The notes under the pieces were generated by a model. It was not told where the DNA came from. It worked only from the letters and a program-made list of their open reading frames with translations, and ran no database searches. The translations under genes and the position numbers were made by a program. This document shows positions 17,412 through 26,352 of a stretch of 64,000 nucleotides of DNA, piece after piece. This DNA comes from Rhodopirellula sp. (lineage in GTDB: Bacteria; Planctomycetota; Planctomycetia; Pirellulales; Pirellulaceae): assembly GCA_002701385.1 (NCBI GenBank), contig NZVD01000007.1, forward strand, positions 20,466-84,465, written 5' to 3'. Numbering within the stretch: position 1 is the first letter of the stretch; each line of letters begins with the position of its first letter.

Positions 17412-19394
17412 TTAAATTCGATCTAACGAATCTATCCATTGAGCCAATGACTCTCTTAAGCTGTCCGTTAACTTACCGGGAGCTTCCAATTCTTGTTCGC
17501 TCACGGGGTACTTGGCATCCTTTAGTGCTTTCACTGCATTAGCAACAGCAGCACTGACAGGCGAGCCTTTGACCAGAATGGCGTGAAAGGCAACTCGCTC
17601 TGCAGGGTCGTTTGGAGCAATTCCTGCTCGTAATGGAAAGGGAGCGTCGATCGGGATAATACCACGGACTAAATCTCGATACGAGAACCCCAGAATCAGG
17701 GCCATTGCTCCTCCCGCCTGACGCCCTATGGCAACAATCCGATTACGGTCGATATTGTACGTGTTGATCACATTATCCATCGTTTTACGAATGAATTCGA
17801 TTTCGGTAGGTTGCCAGCGATTTTCATCCTCAGCTTTAGGGGCCAGCACAATTAGATGGTGTTTTGCAGCCAGCTTCTTCCATTGTTCCACGAGTACTTC
17901 GTCGTTGACATCTCCGGGAGCATGGAGCCAGACAATCAGTCCATGAGCAACATCGCTTCGGTAGTTGTCCGGTATGATAGCGTGGCAGTCGTTGGCTTCT
18001 TCTGGCAGTTTGATTTGAACAGTACCAGTTGCGAGGTTGTTGGCAGGTGCTGCGATGGATGGCGGACTGTGCCCATCGATTGATGGTGTGTCGAGAGGTA
18101 AAGGGCTCAGGGTGAGTTCCGTATTCATCTCCTGGCCATCTCGAAAGAAGGTGATGGTAATAACAGCCGACGGTTCAAAGTTCGCTAATTCCACTCTGAG
18201 TTGATTGTGATCCGCCACATCAGTTTGATTGAGAGAAGTAATTAAGTCCCCTGGCTTGATGGCAACCGTTGCAGCTGGACTGTTGGGGTAGACGTATCGA
18301 ACAAGTACGCCAGCCTCTCGGTGGTTTCTGTCCGGTAGTATGCCTAAGAATGGGTGTTCATACGGTTCTAGCGTTTCGGCTAATGTTAATTCCGTCATCG
18401 CAACGGTACCGTCGCGTTGATACTTGAGTGAAATGGTGTCGCCCGCGTAATGTGCACCCAAAATATGACGCAATTCAGATTGACGGGCAATCGGCTTGCC
18501 AGCCATCTCGATAAGAGTGTCTCCTTTTTTGAGTCCCGCATCATGAGCTGGCGATTTCGGTTGAACCGCTATAATCTCGGCCGGCAAGTCGTAGACGTTG
18601 CCCGACGTTAAGGAGACTCCGATGCGGCCAGGGTGTAGGTTTTCTCCCGCTTTAAGTTTCTCCAAATGAGGTTCTAGATCGGCTAGAGGAACGGCAAACC
18701 CAATTCCGGAGTCATACCATTCCGTGCCGTCGGATTGTCCGCCTTGTGGATGTGGAGTTAGAGGAGTTAATACGCCAAATACTCGCCCATGGATGTCAAT
18801 AAGAGGACCACCGTAATTTGCAGGAGAGATCTTGGCATCGGTTTGGATGGCCTTGCCCCAAATGCGATTGGAGGCACTTATAATACCAACACTTTGGTTT
18901 GAGATGTTACGAGAAAACGTCTTCCCTAAAGCGATAGCCCATTGGCCAACGGTGATTTCTTCTCGAGGTACGAAAGGTAGAATTGGGTACGACTCGTCGG
19001 TGTTGACTTTGAGTAGCGTTAAATTGCGGCTGTGATCATGAGCAATGATTTTTGCGGCTGCACGTTTGCCGCTGGGAGTGGTGGCCAGAATCGAAGTAAG
19101 GCTATCTCTTACCATGGTCGAACTGGTAAGGACATATCCATCGGAAGAAACCGCTAAACCGGAGATGGGACCAATTTCCTGAGACTCCAGGCCGCCCACT
19201 AATTCCAATTGTACAACGCTCGGACTAGCCTTTTCGACCGCAGCCTGAAGAGCCTTTTCTTCACGCTCTAGTAATTCATCTTGTGCGGCGGCTGACGAAA
19301 TCCAGCCGAGAGACGAGAGCAGTAGCAGGAATGTCAGTTTCTTGGTGACCAATATTTTGCTAGTTAGGCGAGGTGAGAGAGGTACGGGTTGCAT
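17412..19394 (-). CDS. HtrA-like pseudoprotease with two PDZ domains and esterase-like C-terminus
   Basis: This 660-residue exported protein has a signal peptide (about residues 18-38, ending SSAAAQ), a trypsin-like domain (45-245), two PDZ domains (about 255-340 and 345-430) and an alpha/beta-hydrolase-like domain (465-660). In the trypsin-like domain the His, Asp and Ser positions read T93 (LTSSTMV), N124 (HSRNLTLL) and Y194 (PANYGGPL), so the triad is gone while the fold motifs remain. In the hydrolase-like part the nucleophile elbow is GRQAGG, with Gln at position 559 where Ser is expected. Both halves therefore look non-catalytic. It is the last gene of the long minus-strand cluster, 7 nt after the second pseudoprotease gene. 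Confidence 0.85.
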   Translation of the reverse strand: MQPVPLSPRLTSKILVTKKLTFLLLLSSLGWISSAAAQDELLEREEKALQAAVEKASPSVVQLELVGGLESQEIGPISGLAVSSDGYVLTSSTMVRDSLTSILATTPSGKRAAAKIIAHDHSRNLTLLKVNTDESYPILPFVPREEITVGQWAIALGKTFSRNISNQSVGIISASNRIWGKAIQTDAKISPANYGGPLIDIHGRVFGVLTPLTPHPQGGQSDGTEWYDSGIGFAVPLADLEPHLEKLKAGENLHPGRIGVSLTSGNVYDLPAEIIAVQPKSPAHDAGLKKGDTLIEMAGKPIARQSELRHILGAHYAGDTISLKYQRDGTVAMTELTLAETLEPYEHPFLGILPDRNHREAGVLVRYVYPNSPAATVAIKPGDLITSLNQTDVADHNQLRVELANFEPSAVITITFFRDGQEMNTELTLSPLPLDTPSIDGHSPPSIAAPANNLATGTVQIKLPEEANDCHAIIPDNYRSDVAHGLIVWLHAPGDVNDEVLVEQWKKLAAKHHLIVLAPKAEDENRWQPTEIEFIRKTMDNVINTYNIDRNRIVAIGRQAGGAMALILGFSYRDLVRGIIPIDAPFPLRAGIAPNDPAERVAFHAILVKGSPVSAAVANAVKALKDAKYPVSEQELEAPGKLTDSLRESLAQWIDSLDRI

Positions 19395-19401
19395 TGGTGA
19401 T

Positions 19402-20403
19402 CTACTTCCCCTGTAGGACGAATTCGATTAACTCGTCATCACGCTGAATGACGAGAGTGACATCATCGATCTGGTCAATAAGTTCTAGTTCGCTACGCAG
19501 TGTTGAGCAGGAGTCTATTCGGCGATCGTTGAGATACAGGATTAGGTCGTCTGGGCGAATGCCATTCTTCTCAGCCTCGGAATCTGCAGTGACCGAGTCA
19601 ATAAAAGGGGGCGTCTTTGCCAGCACATCTGGTACTAATTGAAGACCGAGTGTCTTAAGTGTATGTGGGATTTCCGGACGAATGGCGTCTTCATCGAGAC
19701 TTCGCGGTCGGGTTCGTCCTGCTAGAATGTCTTTAACAGCTGAAGTAAGCTCCTGAATCGGTACGGCGTAATTTAACCAAGTGCCATTCTGGGAATTGCG
19801 AAGCTCTTTTCCCAGCAAACCTGCCAACTCACCATTTCTGTTCGTTAAAGCACCTCCGGCTGCTCCAGGGTTATTAGTAATGGCATCCAGCACGTAGACA
19901 GACCCCTTGTAAGTTGTTTTAAATGCTCCTCGCCGCGCATTGAGTGGAGTTGTGGCTGCAACGATTCCATGCAGCACACTGTTTGGTTCATCGCCGGTTG
20001 CAATTTTGAATAGATTACTGAATGTGAGGATACGAGCTCCGGGGGCAACGGATACGGCATCTCCAAGCTTGAACGCATCGAGACCATCGGTGTCAATTTT
20101 TAAGACGGCGATTTCCAACCGAGGATCGGCTCCGATGATTTCACCCTGGAACTTTCGGCCGTCATCTAACGTGACAGTGATGTAGTCCGTGTCCAGAACG
20201 TAGCTCCAGACTGTCAGGATATGCCCTTCTCCACTGATCAAAAAACCGCTTTGATACCCTTCCAGGCCGCGGATTCCTCCAGCACCATAGATTTTGACCA
20301 TCTTCGGCTGGACGCTTGCTGAAACGACGGAAAAATCAGCCGCTTGCGTCGTTGGTGCTGTGCTAATGCCGACCAGCAATAAAACGAATAGGAAGTGTTT
20401 CAT
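19402..20403 (-). CDS. HtrA-like pseudoprotease with one PDZ domain
   Basis: This 333-residue exported protein has a signal peptide (residues 1-21, KHFLFVLLLVGIS...QAA), a trypsin-like domain and one C-terminal PDZ domain (about 245-333, with GIRPDDLILYLNDRRI). The catalytic positions are all changed: Ser67 for His (LTVWSYV), Glu97 for Asp (DPRLEIAVLKI) and Ala182 for Ser (NPGAAGGAL). The surrounding motifs are well kept, so the fold is probably intact and selected for. Its start codon overlaps the stop of the active protease gene (TAATG), so the two are translationally coupled. A regulatory or substrate-binding role beside the active paralogue is inferred. Confidence 0.87.
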   Translation of the reverse strand: MKHFLFVLLLVGISTAPTTQAADFSVVSASVQPKMVKIYGAGGIRGLEGYQSGFLISGEGHILTVWSYVLDTDYITVTLDDGRKFQGEIIGADPRLEIAVLKIDTDGLDAFKLGDAVSVAPGARILTFSNLFKIATGDEPNSVLHGIVAATTPLNARRGAFKTTYKGSVYVLDAITNNPGAAGGALTNRNGELAGLLGKELRNSQNGTWLNYAVPIQELTSAVKDILAGRTRPRSLDEDAIRPEIPHTLKTLGLQLVPDVLAKTPPFIDSVTADSEAEKNGIRPDDLILYLNDRRIDSCSTLRSELELIDQIDDVTLVIQRDDELIEFVLQGK

Positions 20404-22199
20404 TATTCCGTTCTTTCCCCGATATTGAACTCGAAGTCTTCGATATTTAACTCTCCATAAACGGTGTCACCGTGATGAATTTCCAGTCGACGAGGTAGCA
20501 TGCGGCCATTTACTGATTCGTATTCAGAGAAGTAAATTTCACATGGATCCACACCCAAATCCGGGAACATTTCCATTGAGGTAAGTAAACCGGTGGATGG
20601 TGAGAAATAGAAACGACACTCAATAACACTATGAGTGGCTACCAGGACATCTTGTTTTTCTTTGTGTTTGGGAGTTGGCATGGAGCCCAGATAGTAAACA
20701 TCTCCGAACTGCGTAATGCCAGTTTGTTGAATGTGCTTCCATAAGTGCAAGGCAACTAACAGGCCACCGCTGCCCCGTGGAGACTCCTGTTGCCCCAGGT
20801 CATTATCAAGTACAGCAAAAGCCTTTCCCTGCGGTAATTCAGCATCCACTCGAGTTTTCGTGAGCGTGATCGTGGCGTCACCCAGATTTCCAAGTTTTCC
20901 ACGGAGTACCCAGTCACCTTTTGCCGTTTCGGGTTTTGTCTGTTGTGTATAGGCGTCCCAGACGCGGTTTTGGTTCAGGCGATTGAAATGGAAGTTCGCA
21001 AACCCCCGGCGTGCGGCGTAGAAAGGCTGGACAACGGCTGGGAGTTCAGGCGAAGCCGGTTTGGCCGGCTTGGGTTGCATCGGTTCCTCGGGCGTTTCAG
21101 GGTCCTCGCTATCAGGCATGGGGGCAGGACGTTGCTGTCGATTGGGCTGGACTCGAGCAAGCAATTCTTCCGGGGAATGCACTCCGGTTAACCTGACAAA
21201 GGTATCAATGCGTTCGCCTTCATGGAGGAAGGATAACGGGACTCGCCATCCTCGTGGGTAGATTCCCAATACGTTTTTGAATCCATTGACGGTTGTTATG
21301 TTCCGGCCACCAAAAGACAAAAGCTGATCACCATAGCGCAGTCCACGGCGAAATGCATCCGAGGATTCAGAAATGTTGGTGACGATGACACCGCCCTTCT
21401 CATCGGTCGAAACGGTTGCTCCGAGTGTAGCATGGTCGAGGATACGTCCACTGTGTAGAAATCCCATGAAATGCTTGATTTGATTGATTGATATGGCATA
21501 CCCAACACCTACATTGACTCGTCCTCGTTTTTCAAACGAGCCGCGGCCATTGATTCCGATCAGGTCACCGTTTTCGTTGTATAAGGGCCCCCCCGAATTT
21601 CCAGGATTGATGGAGGCATCAGTTTGAATGCAATCCGCATACTCCAGCAGCGTCCCTGCAGGATATTGGTACCTATGCACACCGGACACGATGCCATAGG
21701 TGACGGTTGGATTGAAATCCGTGGCCAGTAAAAAAGGATTGCCGACGGCAAAGCACCAGTCACCAACTCGAACTTGATCACTATCCTCTAATTTGGCGTA
21801 GGGGAAGTCATCACGTCCCAGGAGCTTGATTAAGGCCACATCTCCGACCGGGTCGATGCTTACGAGGATAGCATCGTAGAGTTCGCCGTCATTGATGGCG
21901 CATTTCATCGCCGTGCCTGCAGGCTGAACAACATGGTAGTTGCTCAAGGCATATCCGTCAGGGCTGATGAGCACTCCGGAGCCTCCCCCTTTACCTTCAT
22001 TGGCAAACACCATGACGGTTGAAGCACTAGCTTTTTTGATAGCTGCGACTCGCTTTGCTTGAGACGCAAGTACATCTGCGGGCACTTCCAGTTGCTGGGC
22101 GGACACCATAGTGGACAGAAGTGTCAACCCACATAACGTTGCCAATTGCCGCAAGTATCTGTGCAATATTACCCGGGCTCTTTTTTGTGTTTTCATCAT
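20403..22199 (-). CDS. HtrA/DegP-like serine protease with PDZ and extra C-terminal domain
   Basis: This 598-residue periplasmic protease has a signal peptide (about residues 15-34), a trypsin-like domain with an intact triad His89 (LSNYHVV), Asp120 (VGDVALIKL) and Ser202 (NPGNSGGPL), and one PDZ domain (about 255-340). After a proline-rich linker (about 350-390, PMPDSEDPETPEEP) comes a 200-residue C-terminal domain ending GELNIEDFEFN, which is not part of ordinary DegP and looks beta-rich, perhaps like lipoprotein-binding LolA/outer-membrane sorting folds. Its start overlaps the stop of the NPCBM gene (ATGATGA). It is the only likely active member of the three tandem HtrA-like proteins. Confidence 0.9.
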   Translation of the reverse strand: MMKTQKRARVILHRYLRQLATLCGLTLLSTMVSAQQLEVPADVLASQAKRVAAIKKASASTVMVFANEGKGGGSGVLISPDGYALSNYHVVQPAGTAMKCAINDGELYDAILVSIDPVGDVALIKLLGRDDFPYAKLEDSDQVRVGDWCFAVGNPFLLATDFNPTVTYGIVSGVHRYQYPAGTLLEYADCIQTDASINPGNSGGPLYNENGDLIGINGRGSFEKRGRVNVGVGYAISINQIKHFMGFLHSGRILDHATLGATVSTDEKGGVIVTNISESSDAFRRGLRYGDQLLSFGGRNITTVNGFKNVLGIYPRGWRVPLSFLHEGERIDTFVRLTGVHSPEELLARVQPNRQQRPAPMPDSEDPETPEEPMQPKPAKPASPELPAVVQPFYAARRGFANFHFNRLNQNRVWDAYTQQTKPETAKGDWVLRGKLGNLGDATITLTKTRVDAELPQGKAFAVLDNDLGQQESPRGSGGLLVALHLWKHIQQTGITQFGDVYYLGSMPTPKHKEKQDVLVATHSVIECRFYFSPSTGLLTSMEMFPDLGVDPCEIYFSEYESVNGRMLPRRLEIHHGDTVYGELNIEDFEFNIGERTE

Positions 22200-23407
22200 T
22201 TTATGAGTTTTCCATCACCCAGGTTAAGCAGGTCACCAATGTCTAGGTTTTTTCCATAATCTACGGTAATTGAAAGTCTGCGAACGCCTGTGATATCCAG
22301 ATCCAAGACTCGAATATCCTCAGGGTCAGTCAAGAAGTCCTTAAACAGCTGTCGATTGTCTCCAAGGATGATTAGTTCTAAATGTCCCCGCCCTTTGGAT
22401 TCTTCTGCCAAGCCAGCCGTCAAATGCAGGTGGTTAAACTCGTCCGTAAGGCGATAGACCAATTCAGTTTTACTACGCAGTGATAGCCCTTTACTAAACG
22501 TCTGTTCGCCAATAATCAACTCGCCACCATTGGCATTACGGTCTTTTACAGGAGCGTATAGTTGGGTTAGGCGATTGCGAATGAGCCTGCCGGTCAAATA
22601 CGGAGTCCACTCAGCCCTCTCGGGTTCTAAGTCACTAAGGTAGGCGATATTAGAACTAGCAAATCGGAGTTGTTGGATGTTCTCTAAGCCCAGAGTGATC
22701 GAGTCTCCTAAACCCGTTTCAAATGACAGTGAGTTTTCTTCAGATTTCCATGTCAATCGGCGGGCTTGCCACAGGTTTCCTTGCAAGTCGTGGATTTGGC
22801 AAATTGTTTTTGCGACTTCGAGCGAACCTGGTTTCAATAGTTTGATACCGGCAAGTTTGGAGAGTTCAACAGGTATTCGGTCACCGTCAAAATTGAATGT
22901 GACCGCCTGCTCGTCGACTCGCTCAATAATACCTTCTAATTCGTCAATTGCGCCACTGGGACGCAATACAATCAGAACGTCGCCAGCAGAATCCGCTTCG
23001 AGAATGGCGTTGTAATCCTGCTGAGCCTCTTCCGTTAGTTGGCGGAACTGGATACTGGAGATACTATCGCTTTTGAGACGGTAACTTAATTCCTCTGCAA
23101 TTGTTGCCCGGGCATTGGTTGCTGTAGCAAGCACGTTGCTGGCATGGATTGTACTGCCATCGTGGAGTTGGATAGCGAACTTGTTGTTGGGAGGTACCTC
23201 TGCATTAGCATCGCTCAGGTTGATCGTCTGCAATTGCTCGATCGCTAACGTCTTAGTTTGACCATCCGAGGTGAATTTAAGATTGTCGTCACTAAGTTCG
23301 GTTACCTCTCCGACCAATTGACTGCCGTCAATAAGAGTGACTTCACTCTGTGGTTCGGCAAAAACCAAAGTTGTTGCCAAAATTACAATTGTATTCCAAA
23401 TCTGCAC
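22196..23407 (-). CDS. Exported NPCBM/NEW2 domain protein
   Basis: This 403-residue protein has a signal peptide (residues 1-18), a middle region of repeated short beta segments that read like small SH3- or Sm-like units (VTLIDGSQLVGEV, AIQLHDGSTIHAS, LEGIIERVDEQAVTFNF), and a C-terminal NPCBM-type carbohydrate-binding domain (about 280-403). The NPCBM part shows FSKGLSLRSKTELVY, ELIILGDNRQLF and LDITGVRRLSITVDYG. Planctomycetes often pair NPCBM with PDZ or trypsin-like domains, which fits the three protease-type genes that follow, the first by a 4-nt overlap. It probably binds envelope polysaccharide or glycoprotein. Function in this cluster is inferred. Confidence 0.82.
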   Translation of the reverse strand: MQIWNTIVILATTLVFAEPQSEVTLIDGSQLVGEVTELSDDNLKFTSDGQTKTLAIEQLQTINLSDANAEVPPNNKFAIQLHDGSTIHASNVLATATNARATIAEELSYRLKSDSISSIQFRQLTEEAQQDYNAILEADSAGDVLIVLRPSGAIDELEGIIERVDEQAVTFNFDGDRIPVELSKLAGIKLLKPGSLEVAKTICQIHDLQGNLWQARRLTWKSEENSLSFETGLGDSITLGLENIQQLRFASSNIAYLSDLEPERAEWTPYLTGRLIRNRLTQLYAPVKDRNANGGELIIGEQTFSKGLSLRSKTELVYRLTDEFNHLHLTAGLAEESKGRGHLELIILGDNRQLFKDFLTDPEDIRVLDLDITGVRRLSITVDYGKNLDIGDLLNLGDGKLIK

Positions 23408-23453
23408 GTCGCAGTTTACCTCCCCCGGAAGTGCTTTTTCCTAAGTGACGGGT

Positions 23454-24479
23454 CTAGCTTCCGTCACGAGCCAGTTTTCGAAAGTACTCTTCAATGACTT
23501 CACGATAATGAGCGGGCAATTCTTTGCTGATTTGCTGTAACGCTTTTTGTCGTTCTTTGGGAGGCAATGCCCCCCAGTCGTCCGCCTCACCGTGATTGCG
23601 GCGGTCTACATTGCCTGGGCCACTTCCACCAAGAGGATTGGAGTCCTGAGCTGGTGAACTTGGATTAAGGCTGCCTTGCCCCTGGCCGCTTTGCTGCTGT
23701 TGTTGCTGCTGTTGTTCCAACTCTTCAATCATTTTGTCCAATTTGGCGATGACGTCATCTTCTTCTTTTCGCACGCGAGTACCTGCGCGGCCCAGTTTAA
23801 GGCGACGTTGAATGTCAGACATTAGCCGAGCGACTTCATCCAAGGAGTCCTTTTTTAGCGGGGCGATGTCCGCTTTCATTAGGTTGGCAAGTGTCGAGTA
23901 TCGACGAGGAATGTCCGCTTCGTTTTCAAGCAGCAATTCGATGGATGCAAGGCACTTATCTTTGGCCAGAATACGATGATATCCAGTTGCCTGGTAGAAC
24001 AACAAGGTAGCGGGATCTGCGACCTGTTGAGGCCGGATGCCCTCAAGGACTTTTAAACATTCGTCTTGAAGCTGGCTTTGAGCTAACCAGCGAGCATAGT
24101 AGAGCTTGAGGTTGTTAATCACGAATGGAGCGAGATCATCTTTACTTAAAATCGCCGGTATTATGTGAGCTTCGGTTGCTGGGGTAGTTTCCAGTTTGGC
24201 GACTAACGTGGCAACATCCCGATTTGTCAGGATTAAGCTGTTAACGAGTTGGTCTAGCAAGAGGGATTGGTCCCCGGATGCTAGCGGAGTATCCCAAAGG
24301 ATGCCGATTTGAAGGCGGACCGTTTCGTCTGCGTCTTGGTTCTTGAGGTGATCTTCCAGTTGCGCCCGAATTTGACCAGCATCAGGAATGTTCCATGATG
24401 CTCGTTTTTCTAAATCGTCAGCAGCAAAAACTGTTGCTGTCAGCATTAACAATACGCAGATGGTTTTTGTAATATGCAT
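23454..24479 (-). CDS. Secreted helical protein with poly-Gln linker, unknown
   Basis: I do not recognise a named family. The start is moved from 24560 to ATG 24479, which has CGGAG ahead, lies 16 nt after the previous stop and opens a signal peptide (HITKTICVLLMLTATVFA). The next 200 residues look alpha-helical and TPR-like (LLFYQATGYHRILAKDKCLASIELL), then come a coiled-coil segment with eight consecutive Gln, a Gly/Ser/Pro-rich stretch and a conserved-looking C-terminal element around WGALPPKERQKALQQISKEL followed by HYREVIEEYFRKLA. The terminal element reads like a motif seen at the ends of other planctomycete proteins of this cluster type. It lies between the poly-Gln protein and the NPCBM gene. 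Confidence 0.7.
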   Translation of the reverse strand: MHITKTICVLLMLTATVFAADDLEKRASWNIPDAGQIRAQLEDHLKNQDADETVRLQIGILWDTPLASGDQSLLLDQLVNSLILTNRDVATLVAKLETTPATEAHIIPAILSKDDLAPFVINNLKLYYARWLAQSQLQDECLKVLEGIRPQQVADPATLLFYQATGYHRILAKDKCLASIELLLENEADIPRRYSTLANLMKADIAPLKKDSLDEVARLMSDIQRRLKLGRAGTRVRKEEDDVIAKLDKMIEELEQQQQQQQQSGQGQGSLNPSSPAQDSNPLGGSGPGNVDRRNHGEADDWGALPPKERQKALQQISKELPAHYREVIEEYFRKLARDGS

Positions 24480-24495
24480 GTAAACTCCGATAGGC

Positions 24496-26352
24496 TTACT
24501 GGTTTTTCCCCAGTACGATGTCACGAGTGATTCGCTGCAAATCCCGTTGTGTCTGACCAAGCTTTTGCAATGCTTCCACTAAGTCAGTGTCCTTGGCTTG
24601 ACCGGTTGGATCATCGATGTCATCCAGCAAACGTGAATAGCGTTGAGTCCGTTTGTTGATTCGCAATTGAAGCGAGCGAATCATTCGTAGCTCAGACAGT
24701 TGGTCGACCAGAGGCTTTTCCTGCTGTTGCTGCTGCTGTTGCTGCTGTTGCTGCTGTTGCTGCTGGTCCATCAACTCCTGTTGAGCCGCTTGAAGGGCTT
24801 CAATCATTTCTTCAATGGACTGGATGATGTCTTCCTCAATGCTAACGGTCAGACGGTCAACCTTCGTTTGGCTAAGACGGTCAGAAACCTGATCCATGTC
24901 TTCGATCATAATCTTGACTGTTTCTGGGAAGGCGATGGAAGATCCTTCTTCTAAGAGGAGTGTCAATACTTTGTCAGCTTCCAGTGAGATCTTACGTTGC
25001 TGGAATCCTAGCTTGTTCGATTCGATCTGAACTTCTCGACCTCGGTCATCTTCTGGGATTTTGGCTAACTGCAATGTGCCTTCATAAACTTTAAGTTCCA
25101 TTTCCAGCATTTTTCGAAAGCGACCTTCGAGCAAGGCCAGCATCCGTTCCAGCTCTTCTTCACGCAGTTGTCGCAAGATCTCTTCAAGCTGAGCCTTGGC
25201 CTCTACTAATTTCTGTTTGGCCGCTTCCTGAGCTTCGATCGACTGTTCTCGTCGAGCCTGTTCCAGTTCCAGCTGAGCCTGTTTCATTTGCTGCTGAGCC
25301 TCTTCCAGCTTTTTACGTGCTGGGTTTTGGTCTTGCTGCTGATCATTTTGGCTTTGCTGTCCGGGTTCAGGTGATCCACCTTGCATGGGTTGGCCACCCT
25401 CCATTGGTTGGCCACCTTCCATCGGCTCGCCACCCTCCATTGGTTTGCCACCTTCCATTGGTTTGCCACCTTCACTGGGCTTGGCGGACATGTCCCCAGG
25501 CTCTCCCGAATCCCCAGGCTCTTTAGGATCCTTGGGGTTTTCGTCGGGATTACCATCTTCACCAGATTCTTCACCTAGATCGTCACCAGGGTCATTGGGA
25601 TCGGATTCATCGCTGGGGTTTTCTTCGTCGGAATTGCCATCGTTGTTATCTGATGGGTTACCACTGTTCTCCCCCCCGTTGTTTTCAGAGTTTTCGCCGC
25701 TTTCAGAGTTCGCTTGACCTCCCTCTTCGTTTGCTTTGATTTTTTCTGCTAAATCTCTGGTCTCATCGGAGATGCGATCCTGTTCTTTGGCAATTCTTTC
25801 AGGATCTGCCCCTCCCTCATTCTGTCCCTGAATGGCTCGCTGCTGTCGAAGTAATCGCTCGACGTCACGAATATACTCTCGGTACCTTGCCTTTTCGGTT
25901 TTTAGGCGGTCTCCGTCATCTTCGGTAATCAGCAATTCCAGAATTTTCGCCAGTTGCACCTGAACGTCTGCCTGTTCATCGACGGCACGTTTGAGTTGAT
26001 CTTGATTCAACAAACGGACAATGGATTGCATTTGCGTGGTCGTTAAATTGTCCCTTGATTGCTTGTAGGCATCACGAAGTAAAGCCGCTCGCTTCGGGTT
26101 GTTTGCGGATTCGAACTCAGCCATTCGCAAGATTAATTCTTCGATGCGTTTGTACTTTTCAGCAATTTTACTTTGCTTAAGAGCGAGGTCCGTTGTGCCT
26201 GATGGGGAATCATCAGCTGTGGACTCAGTGGCATCGGTAGCAGGATCTGCTTCAGTGGCAACCTGCGCGAAAAGTGTCATTGGCATGAACACGAATGCCA
26301 GAACCAGCATTGGAAGGCGGACCATTGATGTGCTTGAACGTAAGCTATTCAT
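24496..26352 (-). CDS. Secreted coiled-coil protein with acidic, GG-x-PME and poly-Gln repeats
   Basis: This 618-residue protein has no named family. A signal peptide covers about residues 8-30 (LPMLVLAFVFMPMTLFAQ). Long helical segments are broken by an Asp/Glu/Asn/Gly/Pro-rich stretch (about 205-290), a run of six-residue repeats of the type GGKPME (about 290-325), a Gln/Glu/Arg-rich coiled coil (about 335-420) and a run of 15 Gln (530-544). The C-terminus is again a coiled coil. Low-complexity helical proteins of this kind often sit between DUF4175-like and VWA genes in proteobacteria and planctomycetes. The gene starts after a 225-nt gap and may have its own promoter. A structural or scaffold role outside the cytoplasm is inferred. 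Confidence 0.72.
   Translation of the reverse strand: MNSLRSSTSMVRLPMLVLAFVFMPMTLFAQVATEADPATDATESTADDSPSGTTDLALKQSKIAEKYKRIEELILRMAEFESANNPKRAALLRDAYKQSRDNLTTTQMQSIVRLLNQDQLKRAVDEQADVQVQLAKILELLITEDDGDRLKTEKARYREYIRDVERLLRQQRAIQGQNEGGADPERIAKEQDRISDETRDLAEKIKANEEGGQANSESGENSENNGGENSGNPSDNNDGNSDEENPSDESDPNDPGDDLGEESGEDGNPDENPKDPKEPGDSGEPGDMSAKPSEGGKPMEGGKPMEGGEPMEGGQPMEGGQPMQGGSPEPGQQSQNDQQQDQNPARKKLEEAQQQMKQAQLELEQARREQSIEAQEAAKQKLVEAKAQLEEILRQLREEELERMLALLEGRFRKMLEMELKVYEGTLQLAKIPEDDRGREVQIESNKLGFQQRKISLEADKVLTLLLEEGSSIAFPETVKIMIEDMDQVSDRLSQTKVDRLTVSIEEDIIQSIEEMIEALQAAQQELMDQQQQQQQQQQQQQQQEKPLVDQLSELRMIRSLQLRINKRTQRYSRLLDDIDDPTGQAKDTDLVEALQKLGQTQRDLQRITRDIVLGKNQ
24721..24765 (-). repeat. 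CAG/CAA triplet run coding 15 Gln
   Basis: Fifteen glutamine codons in a row, mostly in the order CAG CAG CAA, form a near 9-nt period. Such a run may change length by slippage without breaking the frame. Confidence 0.9.
25381..25480 (-). repeat. 18-nt tandem repeat coding GG-(K/E/Q)-PME units
   Basis: About five imperfect 18-nt units (plus strand core CCACCYTCCATYGG) encode GGKPME, GGKPME, GGEPME, GGQPME and GGQPMQ in the secreted coiled-coil protein. Divergence is mostly at third positions and at the variable third residue. Confidence 0.85.

Noticed and set aside
25381-25480. Possible CRISPR-like array
   Set aside because: The units are 18 nt, contiguous without spacers, in frame and inside a coding region.
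25284-25717. ORFs on both strands across the 18-nt repeats (rich in GWPPSIG or VANQWK)
   Set aside because: They are out-of-frame readings of the GG-x-PME repeat in the coiled-coil protein gene.
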